A stretch of 64,000 bases of DNA, taken from NCBI RefSeq assembly GCF_017052585.1, contig NZ_JAFFHZ010000001.1:1364001-1428000 (forward strand), written 5' to 3'. This DNA comes from Paenibacillus apiarius. GTDB taxonomy: Bacteria > Bacillota > Bacilli > Paenibacillales > Paenibacillaceae. The notes below the pieces were generated by a model. It made no database searches. It had not been told where the DNA came from and was given only the letters and a program-made list of their open reading frames with translations. Within the stretch, counting starts at the first letter, position 1, and each line of letters starts with the position of its first letter. Positions 27,878 through 36,178 of this stretch are shown one piece after another. The position numbers and the translations under genes are program-made.

Positions 27878-28402
27878 ATGTCTGTTATTCGAATTATGGA
27901 CAACAAGGATGTAATTGAAATCAGCTTTGAAGATATTAAAAAATACCATGGCGGACTGGCCCTCATGGCTATCGCTGTTGCTTTCCGCGTGCAGCAAGCC
28001 GCTATACATGAATTGTTCGGCTCGGAACCGCCGCAGCGGAACATGCTCAGCATCCTGTCCGGCCATGCGGGTCCCGGGTTCCGCGATGCGTTCGAATTCG
28101 TTACTCGCGCTGTCACACGCGGGGTTTACAAGGTAAATGTCCATTACCCGGCGGCGCAATACGACCCGCATCGCGCCCAGTCCTACGCCTTTGTCCTCTC
28201 GGCCGGGGAAGGCGCCGCTGTTGAAGTGGTGTTGAAGGACAACTTCCTTCCGCTTGAGTTCTACGACTACTTGGCAAAAGGCCGCAACAAAGCGATGACC
28301 ACACAGGATGTGGAGCAATTTGACAAGCTGAAGCTGGAGCTTTCGCAGCAAGCGTTGGCGTTGCCACAGGAAGAGTTGCTCACTGTGAAGCGGCTCTCGT
28401 AA
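27878..28402 (+). CDS. FmdE-like domain protein
   Basis: 174 residues. It contains KYHGGLALMAIAVAFRVQQAA and, after a short gap, SGHAGPGFRDAFEFVTR, which match in position and pattern the HGH...PG and GPG-x-RDA blocks of proteins related to subunit E of formylmethanofuran dehydrogenase. No C-terminal zinc finger is present, and the first H-G-H is H-G-G here. GGAGG lies eight bases before the ATG at 27878. Co-directional with the LysR gene, so part of the same regulon. Metal binding is plausible for the fold but unproven. Confidence 0.6.
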   Translation: MSVIRIMDNKDVIEISFEDIKKYHGGLALMAIAVAFRVQQAAIHELFGSEPPQRNMLSILSGHAGPGFRDAFEFVTRAVTRGVYKVNVHYPAAQYDPHRAQSYAFVLSAGEGAAVEVVLKDNFLPLEFYDYLAKGRNKAMTTQDVEQFDKLKLELSQQALALPQEELLTVKRLS

Positions 28403-28488
28403 TTCAATGTCTGGCATGTCTGGCATCCATTGCTGAACCTGCGGAAGTCGCAGCTTGTCATGCTTGTCATGTGCCAGTCAACCACAGC

Positions 28489-28546
28489 AAAAAAGCGTGC
28501 AAGAAGCTCTGACAACAACTCAGAAGCCTCCTGCACGCTTTTCATT
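28489..28546. terminator. Bidirectional terminator
   Basis: AAAAGCGTGCA pairs with TGCACGCTTTT around a structured centre, with A-rich and T-rich flanks; serves the FmdE-like gene and the convergent CDF gene. Confidence 0.85.
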
Positions 28547-28570
28547 TTCATTTCTATGATGATGCGGTTC

Positions 28571-29491
28571 TCAATGTGCCGCTCGTCCTTGAAGACTTGC
28601 CGACTCAGACGCCGCTCCCGTATCCATCGGCTCCACATGCACGTGCACATGCGTAATATTGTGCTTGCGCTTCATGCTTTGCTCGATATCATCGCAGATT
28701 TGATGGCCTTCGATAAGACTCAGCTTCGGATCGACCTGCACGACTACGTCCACGAGGACCAGACTTCCATGCAGACGCGCCTTCACTTCGCGAATAGCCC
28801 GCACTCCGTCCGTGCCCGCCACCGTCTTGCGCAGCCGCTCCAGATGCGCCTCATCGAAGCCGTCGGTCAACGTATGCGTCGTCTCGCGGAATATATCCCA
28901 CGCCGTTTTGCAAATCAACACGCCAACCGACAAGGCCGCTAACGGATCCAGCCAAGGCAGCCCGATCTGGGAGCCAAAGATGCCGATCGCCGCCCCGAGA
29001 CTAACGAGCGCGTCGGAACGATTATCCTGCGCCGCCGCCATTAGAGCCTGATTGCGGATGCGATTCGCCAGCCGCTTATTATACTGGTACACGACGAACA
29101 TGACCGCTCCGCACACGACCGCCACCCATCCGGTAATCGGATTGGGCGTTACTGACTCTCCGTTAAATATAGAGCCGATGGTGGACAAAATAACCTGGAT
29201 GCCGACAGTTGCCATAATAAATGAGGCAATGAGCGCAGCAATCGTCTCCGCGCGCAAGTGACCGTACGGATGATCGCGATCCGGCGGCTTCTGAGAGATT
29301 CTTAATCCGATAAGCACCGCCATAGAAGCAACGATATCGGTCAAATTATTCCAACCATCCGCTTGCAGCGCCTTCGACTGGTAATAGAATCCAATGGTCA
29401 GCTTTAATGCAGATAAGGCAATATAGGCAGCAATGCTAATCCATGCTCCCTTTTCCCCTTGCTTCATGTCCGCATATACGTCTGCGCTCAT
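28571..29491 (-). CDS. Cation diffusion facilitator, Mn-type exporter
   Basis: About 306 residues with six membrane segments and a C-terminal cytoplasmic domain (residues about 205-290). Membrane metal site reads ADGWNNLTD in segment 2 and DNRSD in segment 5, the N/D-type set found in Bacillus MneP/MneS manganese exporters, rather than the H-x3-D of zinc carriers. DHPYGHLRAE loop is typical. The histidine-rich ITHVHVHVEP lies near the C-terminus. ATG at 29491 with GGGGAGG seven bases ahead. Exports Mn2+ (possibly Fe2+) using the proton gradient. Proximity to the Fur-type importer cluster fits metal homeostasis. Confidence 0.88.
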   Translation of the reverse strand: MSADVYADMKQGEKGAWISIAAYIALSALKLTIGFYYQSKALQADGWNNLTDIVASMAVLIGLRISQKPPDRDHPYGHLRAETIAALIASFIMATVGIQVILSTIGSIFNGESVTPNPITGWVAVVCGAVMFVVYQYNKRLANRIRNQALMAAAQDNRSDALVSLGAAIGIFGSQIGLPWLDPLAALSVGVLICKTAWDIFRETTHTLTDGFDEAHLERLRKTVAGTDGVRAIREVKARLHGSLVLVDVVVQVDPKLSLIEGHQICDDIEQSMKRKHNITHVHVHVEPMDTGAASESASLQGRAAH

Positions 29492-29810
29492 GTTATACCC
29501 TCCCCGCACCATTTACCCGAAAACGATATAGGATATAAAAAAGTCTTCTTTCCATCACGATTCACAATTGCTGAAAAAATAACTTTTTTATGTTCATGGT
29601 TTCATTTGCATTTTTCGGATCCCTATCTTAACAGACCGATTCCGTGTGGGTCTAGAGAAACAGTGTTGACCCTTGAAACAACTCTTGAACCGGCAAAAAC
29701 CTGTTGCTTCCGGTTAGAAAAGTTGAGTCTGCTAAGAAAAGTTGCTAGGGGGCAACAACGCCCCATCTAGATAGGATGTGCGCTGGGGAGGACAAGTATA
29801 CCCGAGGTAA
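29492..29810. other. Non-coding gap between CDF gene and tail cluster
   Basis: About 320 bases, no supported gene. Several small hairpins are visible: GGGTC...GACCC (about 29647-29672), ACCGG...CCGGT (about 29691-29716) and GGGGGCAACAACGCCCC (about 29749-29765). The last lies downstream of the amidase gene and may help stop its transcription. No yybP-ykoY manganese riboswitch pattern was found upstream of the CDF gene. Confidence 0.4.
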
Positions 29811-30512
29811 CTAGATAACGTAGGTCTTCAACTGCTGTGCGTCCCATTTGACCTTGCGCCCGCAGCCTGTGGCCAGCTCGCGGACAGGGGCGTACACTTT
29901 GCCGTCAATGAGGTAGCCCGTCATCGCTATGGATGAAGTTGAAGCAGCATTCCCTTGCAGCTCGATGTGAACTTGGCGGACGGGAACGCTGTGCGGTTCG
30001 TTCGGGCGTGCTCCGGCTTCATGCTCCCGCAGACACTGCTCAACGAGCGCCATGAACTGCTGCCACTGCGGCAGCAAGCGGGATGGGCATGCTTTCCCGC
30101 TCCAGTGACGGTGCGGCACGATGCGATCCAGCGGGATACCGTGCTTCTGCGACAGCATCGCAAGCAATTGCGCCGCATTGCGCCACGCCTTGGGCTCGTC
30201 CATCCCGGCGTACATGCATATCTCGACGCCAATGGATAACGCATTGCCGGGACCCGCTCCATCGCCCGCATGCCATCCCTGCTCGTCATCGCGCAAATGC
30301 TGGTACACGGAGCAATCATCCACCGTGTAATGCCAGCTTGTCTGCGCTCCGCCGCTGCCGTTCAAAATATAGCGCGCATGCGCCTCCGCCGTCGCCCCCG
30401 GATCCGTGTTGTCCGTATTATGCACCGTCATGTACATCGGCTTCATCGGACGGCTTGGCTTGTTCGGCCTCCCATCAGGCAGAAGGCGCTGTTTAACCTC
30501 GATGCTCATCAT
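29811..30512 (-). CDS. Endolysin: N-acetylmuramoyl-L-alanine amidase (Amidase_2)
   Basis: 233 residues. Residues about 20-160 form the zinc amidase: His31 in MTVHNTDNT, His134 in PHRHW and Cys142 in GKACPS are the expected zinc ligands, with WHAGDG between. The C-terminal 40 residues (YLIDGKVYAPVRELATGCGRKVKWD) resemble the stalk-type repeat of Paenibacillus wall proteins and may bind the wall. It overlaps the holin gene by 20 bases. Last gene of the tail cluster; its product would open the producer's wall to release particles. Confidence 0.9.
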   Translation of the reverse strand: MMSIEVKQRLLPDGRPNKPSRPMKPMYMTVHNTDNTDPGATAEAHARYILNGSGGAQTSWHYTVDDCSVYQHLRDDEQGWHAGDGAGPGNALSIGVEICMYAGMDEPKAWRNAAQLLAMLSQKHGIPLDRIVPHRHWSGKACPSRLLPQWQQFMALVEQCLREHEAGARPNEPHSVPVRQVHIELQGNAASTSSIAMTGYLIDGKVYAPVRELATGCGRKVKWDAQQLKTYVI

Positions 30513-30915
30513 TCATTCCTCCTTTGCCTTTCAACACCTCGACCGCTTGACGAATTGCCGGCGGCAGCGGCACGCCCATCCGCCCTCCGTTTTCGATAAT
30601 CGATAGCAACTCGTTGGCAATATAGAAAAAAAGAGTCGCGTCTCGCAGCAAATGCTGATCCCCCAATACGGTGTCGATCTGATGCGCAATCGCGACAATC
30701 AAGAAAATAAACACCTTGCGCGCAATGCCGATAAGGCCAACGCTGCTGCGCAGTTTGCCCTCCGCTCCTGCGGCCATCACGCCGGTGGCGTAATCTACTA
30801 CCGCGATAATGACCAATACTTGCAGCAGCAATGGCCATCCGCCGAACAGCAAGGATGCGGTTCCCGCTGCCATCGCTACGCCTGCTTTGAGCAGCACGTC
30901 GATTCGTTCCATCAT
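30493..30915 (-). CDS. Phage-type holin (TcdE/Holin_4 family)
   Basis: 140 residues with three or four hydrophobic segments (AGVAMAAGTASLLFGGWPLLLQVLVIIAVVDY; GIARKVFIFLIVAIAHQID; TLFFYIANELLSII) and a polar tail. The YATGVMAA motif after the second segment is typical of this family. AGGAGG precedes the start. It would make membrane lesions letting the amidase reach the wall. Separated from the fibre gene by two terminator-like hairpins, so it may need read-through or its own promoter. Confidence 0.88.
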   Translation of the reverse strand: MMERIDVLLKAGVAMAAGTASLLFGGWPLLLQVLVIIAVVDYATGVMAAGAEGKLRSSVGLIGIARKVFIFLIVAIAHQIDTVLGDQHLLRDATLFFYIANELLSIIENGGRMGVPLPPAIRQAVEVLKGKGGMNDEHRG

Positions 30916-30940
30916 GTTTCCTCCTTTCGAGAATAAAAGT

Positions 30941-30962
30941 GCCCCCGGCCGCGGCCGAGGGC
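30941..30962 (-). terminator. GC-rich hairpin before holin gene
   Basis: GCCCTCGGCC pairs with GGCCGGGGGC (one mismatch), followed on the minus strand by ACTTTTATT. It sits 25 bases upstream of the holin start, within its leader. Confidence 0.6.
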
Positions 30963-30964
30963 AT

Positions 30965-30993
30965 AAAAATAGCGCCTTCTATTAGGTGGCGCT
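30965..30993 (-). terminator. Terminator after coiled-coil ORF
   Basis: AGCGCC pairs with GGCGCT, followed on the minus strand by ATTTTTAT. It starts right at the stop codon of the preceding small ORF. Confidence 0.75.
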
Positions 30994-31196
30994 TACTCTA
31001 TTTTTTCCAGCATTGCTTGTACGTCGTTTCTCCATCTCAGAGGCACAGCATCGAGCGTTCTAAGTCCCTTTTTAATCAATTCGCAATATACTATGATTCC
31101 ATTTTCGGCTAGGATGTCTTTCAGGAGAGTGTTGTCCTGCTTGAGTTGTCCGTTTTCGGCTTCCAGTTCCCGGACTCTACTTTCTACGGTGTCTAT
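30993..31196 (-). pseudogene. Small coiled-coil protein, start codon apparently lost
   Basis: An open frame of 67 codons reads as a charged coiled coil (VESRVRELEAENGQLKQDN, TLLKDILAENG) followed by VPLRWRNDVQAMLEKIE. Small proteins of this build often sit between tail fibre and holin genes in Paenibacillus phages. A stop codon lies immediately upstream, and the frame holds no ATG, GTG or TTG near a ribosome site at its beginning, so it looks like a truncated remnant or uses an unusual start (ATA or CTG). Confidence 0.4.
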
Positions 31197-31250
31197 ACTT
31201 TAATAGTCGTAATAAAATTTTGCCGTTTCCAGTCCAATTTTAGTACCAGA

Positions 31251-31277
31251 AGCAACCCGGGACGTGATCCGGTTGCT
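31251..31277 (-). terminator. Hairpin after tail fibre gene
   Basis: AGCAACC pairs with GGTTGCT around a 13-base loop; T run is weak (CTTCTGG on the minus strand). Located 52 bases past the fibre stop codon. Confidence 0.4.
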
Positions 31278-31328
31278 TTAGGCAACACCTTTATATCCTA
31301 CGTAAATCCTACGTACATCGTTAAACTC

Positions 31329-32513
31329 CTAATATAAAAATGTGGAACCACTCAAGGTGATACTTGCAACATCATTCGCGCGATACGCGTATGCCTCGCC
31401 CGCAATACGTATTTCTCCGTTTATGTTAAACCCGTCTGGTATAGGTATATTTCTAGAGGCTGGGCTCGAAGTACTCCCATACGAGGCATATTTGACGATA
31501 AATTGGCGAGATTGACTCACTAATTCAACACTGACTATTGACTGTGAACCAGCATCTGGGTTACCCGTCATCAGCGGCAAACGTATGCCTGTATCATCGA
31601 ACGCAACCAAAGCCGCGTGGGCACTGTCACTGGCATAAATTGATGAGTTTCGGTTTCCTGCATCAGCGAAATAGGCATTTTTTGCTGATGCAGGTAGTGT
31701 GAAAAACATAACCGTTTGCGTCCCCTGTCCAGTCTCACCGTATGCACTATTTGACACATCGATCCGACCACCTGTCGATATCTGCCCAATCTTCCCCGCC
31801 AATTGGTCGAACGTATCATTCGCGGATGCCGGGACTCCCTTGGCGTTGATGGCACCCGCGATTTTGTTTTTCGCTTCAACGCCAGAGTGCTTTAGTTCGT
31901 TGTAATCATCGATATTCAACACTTTTTTCCATGGTCCCCACGAATTGTTGTAAAAGTTACGCGTAAACACCCTGTTATCACTTGGATTAAAGACATACCA
32001 AGTTTGGTTTACACCCGCATGTTTGCTTACTTTTACATAACAGGACTGATCATCAGGTCTATTTGCAAAAGTACTAACCTCTGCGTTAGCAGGATTGTAA
32101 TATTCGCCTTCGTCCCTAACGTTGTTCATATCCGTGTTCGCAGGGAGATATATTGCTTTTTTCACAAACGAAGTGTTGACATAGTTTTTTGCATTCGCCT
32201 CCGCTTGATTTGCCTTTGCCTGTGCCCCCGCAGGCGTCTCTGCCCCAATGTACTCCGGCGTTATCTTGGACAGGTCGATGTCTGCGACTTTCTGATCAGC
32301 GTATGACTTAGCCTCGGACAAAGCGGAAGTAACATCCGTTTTCTCTGCAGCATTATTCTGCAGCTCCTCAAGCGCCTCGTACGTCGTGTTCATGTGCCAG
32401 TTCATCCAGGCCGCCGGCGGCTTGTCCATGACGTTGTAGCCTTCGGTGATTTTGGATTCTGGCGGGCGGATGCCCTGCTTCTTCCATTCGGGAAGCGGTT
32501 TTTGAAATGCCAT
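31329..32513 (-). CDS. Tail fibre / receptor-binding protein
   Basis: 394 residues. The first 25 residues (MAFQKPLPEWKKQGIRPP, KITEGY) are the usual baseplate-attachment end. A short helical part (about 50-100) is followed by a pyocin-knob-like region (DEGEYYNPANAEVSTFANRP, NNSWGPWKKVLNIDDY, about 135-215), the KIAGAINAKGVPASANDTFDQL phage fibre segment, and a C-terminal beta-rich domain (about 260-394) that should recognise the target cell. ATG at 32513 with GGAGGG eight bases ahead. No separate fibre chaperone gene is seen. The C-terminal domain would set killing range. Confidence 0.88.
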   Translation of the reverse strand: MAFQKPLPEWKKQGIRPPESKITEGYNVMDKPPAAWMNWHMNTTYEALEELQNNAAEKTDVTSALSEAKSYADQKVADIDLSKITPEYIGAETPAGAQAKANQAEANAKNYVNTSFVKKAIYLPANTDMNNVRDEGEYYNPANAEVSTFANRPDDQSCYVKVSKHAGVNQTWYVFNPSDNRVFTRNFYNNSWGPWKKVLNIDDYNELKHSGVEAKNKIAGAINAKGVPASANDTFDQLAGKIGQISTGGRIDVSNSAYGETGQGTQTVMFFTLPASAKNAYFADAGNRNSSIYASDSAHAALVAFDDTGIRLPLMTGNPDAGSQSIVSVELVSQSRQFIVKYASYGSTSSPASRNIPIPDGFNINGEIRIAGEAYAYRANDVASITLSGSTFLY

Positions 32514-32612
32514 TGTGTAATCCCTCCTCATATATTCGTAACCGCAGCTTGCCATTGGATTGCCACCCTCCCTCCCAATACAGCAAGGATTCCGGTGACA
32601 ACGTAACGGTCA

Positions 32613-32794
32613 GCTGCAAAAATGCAGTTCATTGCAGCGTGGAACTCCACTTTCCATGAATAAGCTGCAAAAGTGCAGTTAAATGACGTCGTTTCGGGGC
32701 AGTTGCCGGTTTTACGCAGATTCAGATGTACTTTTGCATCTCATGGCCCCAATATCGTCCATTTCAGCAAATTCAAATGTACTTTTGCACTTCA
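32613..32794. repeat. Four copies of a short inverted/direct repeat
   Basis: GCTGCAAAAATGCAGTTCATT (split here for length: 32613-32633) and a near copy with GTGCAGTT at 32664-32684 point one way; TTCAGATGTACTTTTGCATC (32721-32740) and TTCAAATGTACTTTTGCAC (32772-32790) point the other way with the complementary TTTTGCA core. The 374-base gap between fibre and baseplate genes holds no coding frame, so these repeats are its main content. They look like a small palindromic or MITE-like element. Confidence 0.6.
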
Positions 32795-32887
32795 CGCAGC
32801 CTAACACCAGCGAGGCTAAACGGCAGGCATAGGTTCCCCAGTCCTGCCTTGCCTAGCCCCAGCCATCATACGCCATTCCCAGCACAC

Positions 32888-33526
32888 CTAGACCGGTATC
32901 GCGTAATCGTTCCCCGGCACGTACATATCCCCGAGCGTGCCGCCCACGGTCATCGCCTCGTCGGCGAGGCCATGCTCGTCTTGCTCCAGTGCGTCGTACG
33001 CCGACGACAACGAGAAGGTGCCGGTCAGCTCGACCTGGCCGACGCGCACCCCGGCGGCGACGAGGCGCTCCACGAGCGAGACGAACTGCGACGGGCTCAA
33101 GCCCACGCCGCTCAGCTTCTCGTACGGCACCTCGCTCACGTGAATCGCCGCCGGCTCGGGGCTGACCGGGTCGTTGTACCGCTCCGACAGGCCGAACTCG
33201 CCCGGCTCCGCGTTCAGGGCCAGCGCCAGCACCTCGATGACCGAATCGAGGTTGCCGCTCGCGTTCATGCGCGCCAGCTTGGAGCGCAGCAGCAGACGGT
33301 ACACCTCGTCCGTCGCCTGGCCGCGCGGCTGCCCGAGATTGCCGCCGATCATGTCGAGGGTCGCTCCCTCCGCCTGTTCGATGCTCTTCCAAGCGGACAT
33401 GCGCTGCACCGTCGCGCCAATCTCATTCAACTGCTGCAGCCATACGTCAGCCAAAATAGAAAAACGGCTGCCTTCCTTCGCGATAACGTCTGGCAGCATG
33501 TCCATCAGATCGTTCAGCTTAAACAT
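32888..33526 (-). CDS. Baseplate wedge / tail protein I-like
   Basis: 212 residues. The N-terminal half has the family core SIEQAEGATLDMIGGNLGQPRGQATDEVYRLLLRSKLAR, the C-terminal half VAAGVRVGQVELTGTFSLSS. It matches the YmfQ/gpI/DUF2612-like proteins that link baseplate wedge to fibre. Overlaps the baseplate J gene by eight bases, in the same order as in PBSX and Mu-like tails. Confidence 0.8.
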   Translation of the reverse strand: MFKLNDLMDMLPDVIAKEGSRFSILADVWLQQLNEIGATVQRMSAWKSIEQAEGATLDMIGGNLGQPRGQATDEVYRLLLRSKLARMNASGNLDSVIEVLALALNAEPGEFGLSERYNDPVSPEPAAIHVSEVPYEKLSGVGLSPSQFVSLVERLVAAGVRVGQVELTGTFSLSSAYDALEQDEHGLADEAMTVGGTLGDMYVPGNDYAIPV

Positions 33527-34703
33527 GAGTCACCGCCACCTTGATCCGCTCCGGCGCCACCCGCGCCACGTGATACAGCGGAATATCCACATTGCCGCTC
33601 ACATATTCGCCATCCGCCAGCTTCACCTTCAAGTCCATCACTTCCTCGACGCCGATCACATTTTGCACCGCCGTCAGCAAACGGCTGTACACGATGCGCG
33701 AGCCTTGCGCCAGCCCCGTGTAATCCTGCTGGTCGGCGCCAATGCCGCCGATATACTGCGCAATCGCCGTCACGATATCGTCCGCGCCGCGCGCCGGGAA
33801 CGTCGGATTGGCCGACACGGCGGCCTCCACATGCACGTCCAGCATCGTCATGCGGCTGAACCGCACCTCATGCTCGCTCCCGCTCACATCGCGCACCTGC
33901 ACGCTTTCCGTGCCGTCCGTGCCAATGCCCGCCGCCTTCTTGTCGAAGATCGCCTTCGCAATCTGCTCCGGCTGCCCGCCGTACACATATGCGCGGATCG
34001 ATTTCGGCGGAATGCCCTCCGCATTCGTATCCATCGTGTTATTTACGCGCACCGAAGCCGACTTCACATCCGGCAGCTGCAACAGCGCCGATGCGATCGC
34101 ATCGATCGTCGCCGCATGGCTGCCATCGCGCGCCGCACGCAAGCGATCGCGGAACTCCACGTCATTTTCGCGCTCGCGACCGTCGATCATGCCGCAGGCA
34201 TTCGTTACGCCCGTCAGCTCCTTCACCGGATTCATCAGCTCCGTGATGGCTCCCGCCGGAACGTTGCCAGAGATACCGGCCACCGCCGCCGTCACATTCA
34301 CCGTGCCGCGGCCCGCATCATCCAGCGTGCACGCCATCGTCGTCGCGAACCAGACGCCCGCCTTCGTGCCAACCTGCAGCCCCGCCTGAACCGTATGACC
34401 CGGCGTCCCGCTCAGTTCGATCGAACCGTGGGCCGGCTGCTCCAGCTTGCGCCGCAGCCCGTAGAACACCGCCAGCGCATCCAGCTGCACGCCGGTCGCA
34501 TATTGAATGTACGACTCGTGATACACCTGCTCCACGTCCTCCCACAGCACCGACAAATGCCACGCGAACACCTGCAGCATCATGCCCAGCGGCGACGTTT
34601 CCGACGTGTTGATATCCTGCCCGAGCCGTTTGCCCAGCTCCGACACCATTTCCTCATAAATATCGTTATACGTTTTGCGCTTCAAACCCGCTTCCGTCAG
34701 CAT
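33519..34703 (-). CDS. Baseplate J-like protein (wedge)
   Basis: 394 residues, normal length. N-terminal TSPLGMMLQVFAWHLSVLWEDVEQVYHESYIQYATGVQLDALA is the classic gpJ/XkdT start. The middle has GTKAGVWFATT and AGISGNVPAGAITEL, then NACGMIDGRERENDVEFRDRL. Several copies form the ring of wedges around the hub. Its start overlaps the gp25-like gene by 38 bases. Confidence 0.93.
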   Translation of the reverse strand: MLTEAGLKRKTYNDIYEEMVSELGKRLGQDINTSETSPLGMMLQVFAWHLSVLWEDVEQVYHESYIQYATGVQLDALAVFYGLRRKLEQPAHGSIELSGTPGHTVQAGLQVGTKAGVWFATTMACTLDDAGRGTVNVTAAVAGISGNVPAGAITELMNPVKELTGVTNACGMIDGRERENDVEFRDRLRAARDGSHAATIDAIASALLQLPDVKSASVRVNNTMDTNAEGIPPKSIRAYVYGGQPEQIAKAIFDKKAAGIGTDGTESVQVRDVSGSEHEVRFSRMTMLDVHVEAAVSANPTFPARGADDIVTAIAQYIGGIGADQQDYTGLAQGSRIVYSRLLTAVQNVIGVEEVMDLKVKLADGEYVSGNVDIPLYHVARVAPERIKVAVTHV

Positions 34704-35043
34704 AATTCAACTCAACCTCCTCTCCATCCGCGCTCATCATGACGAGGCGCATAGACACCGTCCGCGCACGCTCATCCCAGTCAATTTCCAGTTCCTCCAC
34801 CGACTGAATGCGGGGCTCCTCGGCCAGACAACGCATGACCGCCTCCCGGATGCTATCCTCGTCCACCTGCTTGCCCATCATTTGATCATGATCCAACCCC
34901 ATGTCAGGCGCAAAAAAATACTCGCCCAAACGAGTTCCCATCCGTATCCGCACCGACTGCGCCAGCTCTTCGCGCCCGTCAATCCAAGCGATTTGCCCGT
35001 CAGACACCTGAATATCCCCGTCGTTCAAAGCCCAAGCTTTCAT
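34666..35043 (-). CDS. Baseplate gp25/gpW-like (DUF2634) protein
   Basis: 125 residues: AWIDGREELAQSVRIRMGTRLGEYFFAPDMGLDH and IREAVMRCLAEEPRIQSVEELEIDW match the lysozyme-like gp25 wedge family. ATG at 35043 overlaps the stop of the upstream gene (ATGA). In contractile tails this protein starts sheath assembly at the baseplate. Confidence 0.88.
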   Translation of the reverse strand: MKAWALNDGDIQVSDGQIAWIDGREELAQSVRIRMGTRLGEYFFAPDMGLDHDQMMGKQVDEDSIREAVMRCLAEEPRIQSVEELEIDWDERARTVSMRLVMMSADGEEVELNYADGSGFEAQNV

Positions 35044-35312
35044 TCGCCTGCCACCTTTCCCACGATAACGCCCCCGCCGCCATTCGCCTCCGTAAAGACG
35101 ACCAGAACGCGGCTTCCAGCTTCCAAGACAACCTCGGATGCCTGCTGCACAACGGGCAGCTGATAGCGAATCACCCCTGCTTCCCCGTCCAGCTCCACAT
35201 CGGCGTCGGCCGCTCCCATGCGAATTACGGTGCCGAGCTGCGCGCCCGTCATGCCGGACAACCTGTGATCTATCCATGCCTCCAAAGCGCCGACTGCGCG
35301 ATTGGCTCCCAT
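35040..35312 (-). CDS. Short OB-fold-like baseplate/spike protein (DUF2577-like)
   Basis: 90 residues, glycine and valine rich: GAQLGTVIRMGAADADVELDGEAGVIRYQLP and AGSRVLVVFTEANGGGGVIVGKV. The strand pattern and position suggest the small OB-fold protein next to hub and gp25 (XkdR/DUF2577 place). No PAAR protein is present elsewhere in the cluster, so this may be part of the spike. Family call from context more than motif. Confidence 0.65.
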   Translation of the reverse strand: MGANRAVGALEAWIDHRLSGMTGAQLGTVIRMGAADADVELDGEAGVIRYQLPVVQQASEVVLEAGSRVLVVFTEANGGGGVIVGKVAGE

Positions 35313-35383
35313 GGCGTCCCCTCCTTTCCCTCTCTAAAAAACGAACTTGCCCGCAAAACGACCGCGTAATCACTCCGCTGGCC

Positions 35384-36178
35384 TCATTCCTTGACCAGAT
35401 CCACTTCCGTGATGAACTGCTCGCCCGAAATCGTATGCTTGCCCTGCTTCACCTTATACACGCCCTCGAAATCCTCGCTAACGAGCCTAACCTGGGCGCC
35501 CGCATGCAGACGATGATTGAGCAGTGATGTCGCGCGGACTCCCTTCGTCTTCCCCTCTTCAAAGGACTGGGGACTGTCGATCAGCCCGCTCTCCGGGGAC
35601 AGCGCCACAAACGTGCGGCTCGTCGCAACCATATTGGCCGCTTGAAAATACAGCTTGCCCTGCATCGTATACGTGCCCAAGCCGCATGCCGCCGCGGCGC
35701 GCCGAATCGCATTCAACGGATCGCCCTTGACCACGAACCCCTTCGCATAGGTGTGGTCGGCGGGCAGCCGCAGCTCGCCGTGCGGAATCTGGGCCCGGTT
35801 CAACAGGTCCCTAATAATCTCGCTCGCCTTGCTGCCCGGCCGGTACGTATGCACCATGTCATACACTGATACCTTCAAGTCATCCTTCACTTGAATCGTC
35901 GTTACCCGGTCCATCTGCTCCCGCTTCGTGCGCACTTCCACGATGTTGCCCTGCAGCACCGTGCCGAGATCCGTTCCATAACCTGCATTCACGATGACGC
36001 GCATGCCTGTTTTTAGATTGGCGAGCGTATGCTTGGACAGATTATAGAGCTCAACCGTCGATTCATTCGGCTCTTTGTCGTCATCGAAATCGGCCACGAC
36101 CCGGAGCGATAAATCCTCATATGTGAAGCGGTAGCCGCCAATAAGCACTTCGCAATTGCGTTTATACAAATATTCCAT
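35384..36178 (-). CDS. Baseplate hub protein (XkdQ/gpD-like)
   Basis: 264 residues: EDLSLRVVADFDDDKEPNESTVELYNLS, IQVKDDLKVSVYDMVHTYRPGSKASEIIRDLLNRA, ALSPESGLIDSPQ. These are typical of late-control/hub proteins forming the centre of the baseplate. Overlaps the upstream plug gene by 17 bases. Expected as a trimer capping the tube. Confidence 0.85.
   Translation of the reverse strand: MEYLYKRNCEVLIGGYRFTYEDLSLRVVADFDDDKEPNESTVELYNLSKHTLANLKTGMRVIVNAGYGTDLGTVLQGNIVEVRTKREQMDRVTTIQVKDDLKVSVYDMVHTYRPGSKASEIIRDLLNRAQIPHGELRLPADHTYAKGFVVKGDPLNAIRRAAAACGLGTYTMQGKLYFQAANMVATSRTFVALSPESGLIDSPQSFEEGKTKGVRATSLLNHRLHAGAQVRLVSEDFEGVYKVKQGKHTISGEQFITEVDLVKE

Noticed and set aside
29492-29810. Manganese (yybP-ykoY) riboswitch ahead of the CDF exporter
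   Set aside because: The expected conserved blocks are absent; only unrelated small hairpins are present.
32726-34742. Plus-strand frames up to 522 codons over the baseplate genes
   Set aside because: The minus-strand products are clear baseplate proteins with overlapping starts; the plus-strand translations are repetitive His/Arg-rich shadows.
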